This document shows, piece by piece, positions 1 to 6,800 of a stretch of DNA of 8,881 nucleotides. Below the pieces are notes generated by a model that did not search any database, was not told where the DNA came from, and saw nothing but the letters and a program-made list of their open reading frames with translations. The first letter of the stretch is position 1; each line of letters begins with the position of its first letter. The stretch is from the NCBI GenBank assembly GCA_900314345.1, contig OMUX01000099.1, forward strand, positions 1-8,881, given 5' to 3'. Position numbers and translations under genes: made by a program. This DNA is from an uncultured Erysipelotrichaceae bacterium (lineage in GTDB: Bacteria > Bacillota_I > Bacilli_A > Erysipelotrichales > Erysipelotrichaceae).

Positions 1-143
1 TGTGCCGGAAGCCGTGTCATGCTGGAAACTGGAAAATCGGTGGCGGTCAAGGCCGCTGCGCCGGTTTGCAAAATTGGAGGGTGGCAATTCCTCCCCAACT
101 TATGTGCTGGCACACATTGAAGTCGGGGTCTCCTTGCCATAGT
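1..143. other. Unassigned leading segment, no supported gene; possible remnant at a rearrangement junction
   Basis: No reading frame here resembles a known protein. One + frame stays open into the following ATPase fragment, but its translation is rich in Cys, Trp and Gly and does not look like the part of the ATPase that should precede DUF234. Two small inverted repeats are visible: GGAGG (76-80) with CCTCC (90-94), and ATGTG (102-106) with CACAT (113-117). This would fit the end of a mobile element or the scar of a deletion, but I recognise no insertion sequence family. The join to ATPase-like sequence is near 140. Confidence 0.35.
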
Positions 144-578
144 ATGATGAAGTCATTGCTGGAAAGGGAGAATCCTTTGTATGGAAGGTCTGATCTGAGC
201 ATTGATGAAGACTTTGAGTCGCAGCTGGTTCCGCAGGTGTTTGAAGATATCTGCCGCCAGTATCTCATCCTGAAGAATAAAGCCGGAAAGATGGATATCC
301 CGTTTGAGAAGATCGGTAAGTACTGGTATGACGATCCTGTGAACCATAAGAACGGAGAGCTTGATGTTGTGACGCAGGATCCGGAAGGATATGTTTTCTA
401 TGAAGTGAAATTCAGAAAGAAGCCTGTTGCCAGAGAGATGATCGATGAAGAGATCGAGCAAGTAAATCAGTGCGGCCTGTTCTGCCGGAAATACGGATTC
501 TTTTCAAGAACAGGGTTTGATGCAGAGCCTGGGGAAAATGAAGTCTTCATTCCGCTGGAAAAACTCTATGAAAGATAA
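144..578 (+). pseudogene. 5'-truncated archaeal-type ATPase: C-terminal DUF234 domain only
   Basis: The 144 residues read from the ATG at 144 match my knowledge of the C-terminal third of DEXX-box/AAA ATPases that carry a DUF234 domain; intact members are about 450 residues. The P-loop ATPase and winged-helix parts are absent. The retained domain looks like a PD-(D/E)XK nuclease fold: FEDICRQYL with E34, then GELDVV with E72 and D74, then YEVKFRKKPV with E87 and K89. No Shine-Dalgarno precedes ATG 144, ATG 102 or TTG 66, so no start can be defended and it may be untranslated. The frame is open to the left edge, but residues before about 144 do not look homologous. The reading frame ends cleanly, and its stop codon overlaps the ribosome binding site of the next gene. 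These ATPases are often found as accessory genes of unclear role. An independently expressed small DUF234 protein is the alternative. Confidence 0.6.
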
Positions 579-582
579 GGAG
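577..582 (+). promoter_or_regulatory. Shine-Dalgarno AAGGAG overlapping the upstream stop codon
   Basis: AAGGAG begins inside the TAA stop of the ATPase fragment and lies five bases before the ATG at 588. This fixes the phosphoesterase start and indicates that the two frames were once translationally coupled. Confidence 0.75.
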
Positions 583-587
583 AAGCC

Positions 588-1295
588 ATGAAGATCCTTG
601 TGATACCGGATTCTCATCTGAAGCCTTTCATCTTCATGAAGGCAGATGAGATCCTGAACAATCAGATGGCAGACAGAGCAGTGTGTCTGATGGATATTCC
701 GGATGACTGGGGAAAGATCTGGAGTCTTGAGGTATATGATGAAATGTACTGGACCGTGCTTTCCTTTGCGCGGAAACATCCGGATACATACTGGTGTCTA
801 GGCAACCATGACTGTTCCTATCTCTGGAAGAGAATGGAAACAGGCTACAGTGCTGCGGCGGCATACCTTGTGAAGGAGAAGACGGAAGAACTGATTCATA
901 CAGCAGGAGAGGATCATGTCTCCTTTGCCAGAAGGATTGACTCTTTGGTGTTTTCCCATGGCGGGCTTGCCAAGAGCTTCATGAATGACTGCTTCTCACA
1001 GGAAGAACAAAGGAAGATCGATCATTGCATTGAAAGGATCAATGCCATGGGTGCGGAAGATCTCTGGATTCAGGATTCTCCTATCTGGGCAAGACTGCAG
1101 CCGGGGTATGATATGCATGCATTCATGGCAAGAGGGATGACACAGGTTGTGGGACATACACCTGTAGAGGAGGTACAGGAATACAACCGTGTCATAACCA
1201 CGGATGTATTCTCCACCTACAGGGACGGGAGTCCGATCGGAAACCAGAAGTTCATCATCATAGATTCAGAAACAGCGGAATGGGTATATGCATAA
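588..1295 (+). CDS. Calcineurin-like metallophosphoesterase (PPP-like)
   Basis: A 235-residue cytoplasmic protein with no signal peptide or membrane segment. The metal-binding motifs of the calcineurin-like phosphoesterase fold appear in order: PDSH (D8, H10), a GDxxD-equivalent reading MDIPDD (D36, with D39 or D40), GNHD (N73, H74), FSHGG (H124) and GHTPV (H190). The FSHGG and GHTPV pair and the SPIWAR segment (164-169) resemble PPP-type protein phosphatases and Ap4A hydrolases rather than exonuclease-type members. Expected activity is metal-dependent hydrolysis of a phosphoester; the substrate cannot be told. In motif II the usual Gly before the first Asp is Met, and the arm after GHTPV reads TTDVFSTYRDG instead of the common IDTG form, so it is a divergent member. 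It sits nine bases after the truncated ATPase and is followed directly by a terminator, making it the last gene of its unit. Confidence 0.85.
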   Translation: MKILVIPDSHLKPFIFMKADEILNNQMADRAVCLMDIPDDWGKIWSLEVYDEMYWTVLSFARKHPDTYWCLGNHDCSYLWKRMETGYSAAAAYLVKEKTEELIHTAGEDHVSFARRIDSLVFSHGGLAKSFMNDCFSQEEQRKIDHCIERINAMGAEDLWIQDSPIWARLQPGYDMHAFMARGMTQVVGHTPVEEVQEYNRVITTDVFSTYRDGSPIGNQKFIIIDSETAEWVYA

Positions 1296-1296
1296 C

Positions 1297-1320
1297 AAGG
1301 GACAGGGCAGCCTGTCCTTT
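1297..1320 (+). terminator. Rho-independent terminator after the phosphoesterase gene
   Basis: A ten-pair stem (1297-1306 with 1311-1320, one G-U pair) closes on the tetraloop GCAG. The right arm ends in CCTTT and is followed by a T-rich GCTTTGC stretch. It starts one base after the stop codon and separates the phosphoesterase unit from the transporter operon. The U tract is short and interrupted. Confidence 0.8.
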
Positions 1321-1369
1321 GCTTTGCAAGACAACTTCAGCCTTTTGTACATTCTGCTTTGATTTTACG

Positions 1370-1397
1370 GTTATTGCTGACTGATGGTCATTATAAT
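1370..1397 (+). promoter_or_regulatory. Probable sigma-A promoter of the transporter operon
   Basis: A perfect TATAAT -10 box lies at 1392-1397, 21 bases before the transporter ATG. The -35 is weak: GTTATT (1370-1375, 16-base spacer) or TTATTG (1371-1376, 15-base spacer) are the best candidates. A poor -35 suggests low basal activity or an activator. The predicted leader is only about 15-20 bases, so the GCGAGGG ribosome binding site at 1405-1411 lies almost at the 5' end of the message. No operator or riboswitch is visible in 1321-1418. Confidence 0.5.
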
Positions 1398-1418
1398 GGA
1401 CAAGGCGAGGGAAATTGA

Positions 1419-3893
1419 ATGGCTGAGAAGGAAGAAAAAAGCAGCGGGATGGTGAAGATTGCCACGTTCATTGTGGTCAAGCGGAACCTGTTCCTGCTGG
1501 CAACAGTGATCCTGTTGATATTTTCTGTGTTTTCAAGCAAATGGGTGAATGTTGAGAATGATCTGACAACGTTCCTGCCGGATAATTCAGACACAAAACA
1601 GGCACTCAATGTCATGGACGGACAGTTCACGACCTACGGCAGTGCGGAGGTAATGGTGGCGAATGTCTCCTATGAAGAGGCAGAGCACCTGGACAAGCAG
1701 ATCGAGGATATCGACGGTGTGCAGTCTGTTACATTTGATGACAGTGATCAGCACTATAACAATGTATCCGCAAGGTATTCCATTACCTTTGACTATCCGG
1801 AGGATGATGAGGCATGCCTGACATCCCTGGATGCAGTGAAGACATCCTTGTCTGACTACGATATCTATGTGAAGACGGATCTTGGCAACAGCACCGGCGA
1901 TATCATTGCCAAGGAAATCCAGAAGATCATGGTGTATGTGGCAATCATCCTGGTTGTGGTGCTGACCCTGACATCACAGACGTATGGTGAGGTGCCGGTG
2001 CTGCTGATGACATTTGTCATTGCCATGGTACTGAACAGTGGTACCAACTTCATCTTCGGTACGATTTCATTCGTATCCAGTTCCGTGACTTCGATCCTGC
2101 AGCTGGCATTGTCCCTGGACTATGCCATCATTCTCTGCAACAGGTTCAAGGAGGAACATCAGGACAAGCCGATCCGGGAGGCAGTCATTGTGGCTTTAAG
2201 CAAGGCCATTCCGGAGATAGGTTCTTCTTCATTAACAACCATCGGCGGTCTTGTGGCAATGCTGTTCATGCAGTTCAAGCTTGGTCCTGATATGGCTATC
2301 TGCCTGATCAAGTCCATTGTGTATGCACTTCTTGCAGTATTTGTCGTCATGCCGGGATTGCTGGTGTTGTTCGGGCCGTTGATTGACAGGACACAGCACA
2401 AGTCCTTCCTGCCGAAGGTTCCCTGGATGGGAAAGTTTGACTATCATACCCGGAAGATCATTCCGCCGGTGCTTGCAGTGCTTCTGGTTGTGGCATTCTA
2501 TTTCAGCAATATGTGTCCGTACGTGTATGGATACAGCACAGTGGAGACACCGAAGCTGAATGAGGTGCAGATTGCCTCCAACATGATCACCGACAATTTC
2601 AAGGTGGACAACATGGTGGCAGTCATTGTGCCGGGCAATGACTATGAAACGGAACGGAAGCTTCTGGATGATCTGGAAGCCTGCCCGGAAGTGGACTATA
2701 CCATGGGTATTTCCAATATTGATGCCCTTGGGGGATACAAGCTTGGAGACTCTCTGACGCCAAGACAGTTCGGGGAGCTTGCAGGTGTGGACTATGAAGT
2801 GGCACAGCTGCTTTACAGTGCCTATGCGGCAGACCAGGAAGACTATGGAAGACTGGCAGGGAATATTTCCACCTACAGTGTTCCTTTGATTGACATGTTC
2901 CTGTTTCTCAGTGATGAAATGGACCAGGGATATGTGAACCTGGATGAAGACACGACGAAACAGCTTCAGGATGCCGCAAAGCAGATGAGAGCTGCCAAGA
3001 AGCAGCTTTCCGGTGATACGTATGACCGCATGCTTGTATATCTCAATCTTCCGACCTCGGGAGATGAGACGTATCAGTTCCTGGATACGATGCGGGAAAT
3101 GACAGCGAAATATTATCCGGAGGATGATGTGTATCTTGCCGGTGAATCCACGAATGAATACGACTTCAAGAAGAGCTTTGCAAGGGATAACATCGTTGTC
3201 TCCATTGTCTCGATCCTGATTGTCCTTGTGGTATTGCTGTTCACGTTCTACTCGGCCGGCATGCCTGTGCTTCTGATCATGGTGATTGAAGGGGCCATCT
3301 GGATCAACTTCTCGTTCCCTTACTTCCTGCACAGGAACCTGTTCTATCTGGGCTATCTGATTGTCTCGAGTATTCAGATGGGCGCCAACATTGACTATGC
3401 CATTGTCATCAGTTCCAGATACATGGAGCTGAAGGATCAGTATGAACCGGAAAAGGCAATCACGGAAACGATGAACTTCTCATTCCCGACGATCATCACC
3501 TCCGGCTCCATCATGGCAAGTGCAGGATTCCTGATCGGAAACATGTCAAGTGATGCGTGCATCTGCGGCATCGGTGAATGCCTTGGAAGAGGCACGGTCA
3601 TTTCCATGGTCCTGTGTATGTTTGCTTTGCCGCAGGTACTGATCATCGGCTCGAAGATCATCGACAGGACATCCTTCTCCATGCCGAAGAGTGAACATAC
3701 GCGCAGTATGAGCGGTGTGTCCTATGTGGAAGGCAATGTGCACGGCATGGTGAACGGTGTTGTGGATGGCTATGTGAAGGCAAGGATTGACGGCGATGCG
3801 GAACTGACATTCCGCAGGAACGGTTCTGAGATACCGCTGAATGAAGACTATGCCATGCAGTACAGTGAAGGGGAGGAAGACGACAATGCTTAA
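1419..3893 (+). CDS. MMPL/RND-superfamily transporter, 12 TM segments
   Basis: An 824-residue inner-membrane pump of the MMPL branch of the RND superfamily, whose known members use the proton gradient to export lipids or lipoconjugates. Layout: TM1 ~23-40; extracytoplasmic loop 41-165 with the FLPDNSDT segment; TM2-6 ~168-320; TM7 ~347-364; second loop 365-589 with a helical stretch near 508-530 and GESTNEYDFKKSF before TM8; TM8-12 ~590-747. The family's Asp-Tyr proton-relay pairs are present in both halves: LDYAI in TM4 (D234, Y235) and IDYAI in TM10 (D659, Y660). The two halves are related by the usual internal duplication. The cytoplasmic tail (751-824) contains an unusual V-x-G-x repeat. 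GAGG at 1407-1410, eight bases upstream, supports ATG 1419. The stop codon overlaps the start of the next gene, so pump and partner are likely made together. The substrate is unknown; length and topology are normal for the family. Confidence 0.9.
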   Translation: MAEKEEKSSGMVKIATFIVVKRNLFLLATVILLIFSVFSSKWVNVENDLTTFLPDNSDTKQALNVMDGQFTTYGSAEVMVANVSYEEAEHLDKQIEDIDGVQSVTFDDSDQHYNNVSARYSITFDYPEDDEACLTSLDAVKTSLSDYDIYVKTDLGNSTGDIIAKEIQKIMVYVAIILVVVLTLTSQTYGEVPVLLMTFVIAMVLNSGTNFIFGTISFVSSSVTSILQLALSLDYAIILCNRFKEEHQDKPIREAVIVALSKAIPEIGSSSLTTIGGLVAMLFMQFKLGPDMAICLIKSIVYALLAVFVVMPGLLVLFGPLIDRTQHKSFLPKVPWMGKFDYHTRKIIPPVLAVLLVVAFYFSNMCPYVYGYSTVETPKLNEVQIASNMITDNFKVDNMVAVIVPGNDYETERKLLDDLEACPEVDYTMGISNIDALGGYKLGDSLTPRQFGELAGVDYEVAQLLYSAYAADQEDYGRLAGNISTYSVPLIDMFLFLSDEMDQGYVNLDEDTTKQLQDAAKQMRAAKKQLSGDTYDRMLVYLNLPTSGDETYQFLDTMREMTAKYYPEDDVYLAGESTNEYDFKKSFARDNIVVSIVSILIVLVVLLFTFYSAGMPVLLIMVIEGAIWINFSFPYFLHRNLFYLGYLIVSSIQMGANIDYAIVISSRYMELKDQYEPEKAITETMNFSFPTIITSGSIMASAGFLIGNMSSDACICGIGECLGRGTVISMVLCMFALPQVLIIGSKIIDRTSFSMPKSEHTRSMSGVSYVEGNVHGMVNGVVDGYVKARIDGDAELTFRRNGSEIPLNEDYAMQYSEGEEDDNA
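3726..3800 (+). repeat. V-x-G-x tetrapeptide repeat in the transporter's cytoplasmic tail
   Basis: Within the transporter's C-terminal tail, small hydrophobic residues fall every four positions (V770, V774, V778, V782, V786, I790, A794), with Gly two positions after each of the first six (G772, G776, G780, G784, A788, G792; one is Ala). Charged or polar residues fill most other positions. The period is exact over 25 residues. It is a protein-level repeat; the DNA is not an obvious tandem array. Confidence 0.8.
3872..3876 (+). promoter_or_regulatory. Shine-Dalgarno GGAGG inside the transporter gene, sets the start of the adaptor gene
   Basis: GGAGG lies nine bases before ATG 3886. The longer frame beginning at ATG 3841 has no comparable site and would place 15 residues in front of the signal peptide, so 3886 is the start. 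Confidence 0.85.
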
Positions 3894-6800
3894 GCGTGTG
3901 AAAAGATTCCTTGCTGTACTGGCTTCCGTATTGCTGGTATTCCTGGATATTCCGGTGCATGCCGAAGAGGAGAATGCCATCACCATCGACAGTGCCGAGG
4001 ATCTCATTGAGTTTGCCAGGAACTGCAGCTATGATGCCTATTCCAGAGGATTAAGGGTGGAACTTTCCTCCGATATTTCCCTGGAGAATACAGAGTTTGC
4101 ACCGGTTCCGGTGTTTGCCGGTACGTTTGAAGGAAACGGGCATACCATCAGCGGCTGGGTGATGAAGGAAAGCTATAATCCTGCAGGTCTGTTTGCCGAG
4201 GTCAGTGAGGGAGCCGTTGTTGAAAACCTGACGGTGAGCCTTACCATGGCGCCGGAAGGGGAAAGACAGAATGTCGGCGGTGTTGCGGGCATCAACTACG
4301 GCACCATTCAGAACTGCCGGATGATCGGCAGTGTGAGCGGTGAGAAGTATGCCGGTGGAATTGCCGGTGTCAATGCGGTCAGCGGCATCGTGCATGACTG
4401 TACGACAGACGGGGCAGTGTATGGACTGGATGGTACCGGCGGTATCGTCGGCTACAATCTTGGCGTGATCGACAGCTGTGAAAACAACGGATACGTGAAT
4501 ACAGAGAGCACGGACTATTCTTTCTCCCTGGATGATCTGAGCATGGAACCGGCACTGGATGTGCATGATCTGATCAGCACCAGCACCGGTGTGACGATTA
4601 CCGATGCCGGAGGTATTGCCGGCTACAGCTGCGGGTCCATCACCTTGAGTACAAACCATGGTCTTGTGGGTTATCCGCAGATCGGATACAACATCGGCGG
4701 TATTGCGGGAAGAAGCAGCGGTCATATCGGAAGCTGCTCCAATGACGGTGAGATCAAAGGCAGAAGGGACATCGGCGGAATTGCCGGTCAGGCAGAGCCT
4801 TATGTGATTATTACGTTCTCAGCAAGTGATGCAGAAGTGCTCTCCGGACAGATCTCACAGATGCAGGGTCTTGTCAATAACATGAAGGGCATTGCGGACA
4901 GTGCGGATGCGGAGCTGAACAGCCGTCTGAACCAGCTGTCTGATTATCTGAATACAGCCGGCAGTAATGTGGATGCCCTGAAGAACAATATCAGTGAAAA
5001 GGCATCGGAAATTGAAGGCATCACACCGGAACAGGTGGAATCGGATGCACAGAAGGCTGTGGATGATGCCGGACAGGCAGCTGAAGACGAATACAACAAA
5101 ACGAAGGACTGGACGGCAGAAGACTACAGGAATGCAGCACAGTCTGCGCTGGATCAGATCGATGCCAGTGCGGATGCGGCTGCCCAGATCCTGCGGAGCC
5201 AGGCTTCTTCAGACCTGACAGCGGCTGTTTCCGGCATCAGCAGTGAATCATCCCTGCTCATAAACCAGGTGAAGAACAAGGGCACAGAGCTTGTGAACTC
5301 CGCCAATGCGGTGGCGGATCAGGCGGATGCCATCGGCAGCACCCTGAACAGCCTCATTGAGACGGTTTCCCACCCACAGGATCTGGTACAGGATACTTCC
5401 GCTCTGGACGCAGATGCCGTATTGCTTGGCAAGATTGCGGACAGCAGGAATACCGGTTCCATCAGCGGCGATCTCAACATCGGCGGCATTGCCGGATCCA
5501 TGGCCCTGGAATACCAGGCGGATCCTGAGGATGATATCTCTGCACAGCTGGATGCCAGCACAAAGAAGGAATATCAGCTGAAATGCATCCTGCAGAAGGA
5601 TGTGAACACGGGAAGCGTGAATGCCGGAAGGTCTGAATGCGGCGGTATTGCTGGAAGAATGGATCTTGGGTATCTTCTGCAGTGTGAGAATACGGGGACT
5701 GTTTCCTCTGCAAGCGGCAATGATGTCGGCGGTATTGCGGGTATTACGGCATCCACTGTAAGAAACAGCTATGCCCGCTGTGAGCTTTCGGGAAGCAGGA
5801 ATGTCGGCGGTATTGCAGGAACCGGTGTGGCTGAATCCACGAATGGTTCCCAGTCCATCGTGGCGGACAATGTGTCCATGGTTGAAATCACGCGCTGTGA
5901 TGAGAATCCCGGTGCCATCAGCGGCAAGGATGCGGGAGACTTCAGCGGCAATGTGTTTGTCAGTGATGATCTTGGCGGCATCAACCGTGTCAGCCGGACA
6001 GGAAAGGCGGACCCTGTATCCTATCAGGATCTTCTTGCAAGGGAGGATCTGCCGGATTCCTTCCGGACATTCACATTGAAGTTTGTGGCAGACGGGGAAA
6101 CGCTGAAGGAAGTGCAGTTCAGCTATGGTGATTCCTTTGATGAAAGCATCTTCCCGGATGTGCCGGAAAAACAGGGATACTATGCTGTCTTTGACAGAAC
6201 GGATCTGAAGAACCTGCATTTCGATACAACCGTCACTGCGGAGTATCACAGGATCCTGAGCTCTCTTGCGAGCAATGAGAACCATGAAAACGGAAGGCCT
6301 GTTTTCTATGTGGAAGGCTCGTTTGATGACAAGGACATCCTGTCGGTGCAGCGTGCGGAAATGACACCGGAGGATTTCAGCCTTGCACGTGACCATGCCG
6401 GGGCCGCATTCTGGGACTACCTTTCCCATCCGGGTGAAGGCATTGCGGAATCGGAAGTGGAACAGTGGAAGCTGAAGCTTCCTGAGGATGGAAGCGATAC
6501 ACACTATGTACGGTATTACCTTCCGGCAATGCTTTCCCAGGTCTCTTATCAGATCTATGTGCGTGAAGACGGCGGAACATGGAGAAGAGCGGATGCTGAG
6601 ACGGTCGGCAGCTATGCACGGTTTGCGGTGAATGGTTCTGATGTGGAAGTGGCAAGCATCTTCGCTGTGCCTGGTGCATGGCTGTATGGTGTGCTTGCGG
6701 CATTCGTCATGTTCATTGTCATGCTTGTAACAAGAAGAAGACGCAGGGAGCACCGTGCACGTGTGCATAAGGCATTCCATCAGCTGCTTGCGGAAGACAG

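Noticed and set aside
66..143. TTG 66 or ATG 102 as start of an intact small protein covering the DUF234 domain
   Set aside because: Neither has a ribosome binding site, and the residues encoded before 144 do not resemble this family. They look like chance openness.
2232..3332. A 366-codon open frame on the - strand opposite the transporter gene
   Set aside because: His- and Arg-rich composition, no known motif, and it mirrors a transporter with family motifs in the + frame; treated as a shadow.
3841..3885. Earlier in-frame ATG (3841) as the start of the exported protein
   Set aside because: It has no ribosome binding site and would bury the signal peptide behind 15 extra residues; ATG 3886 has GGAGG at nine bases.
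4276..5820. Regularly repeated GGCGGTATTGC-like DNA as a CRISPR or intergenic repeat array
   Set aside because: The repeats are in frame, vary at synonymous positions and encode the GG[IV][AV]G rungs of a beta-solenoid; the intervals are coding, not spacers.
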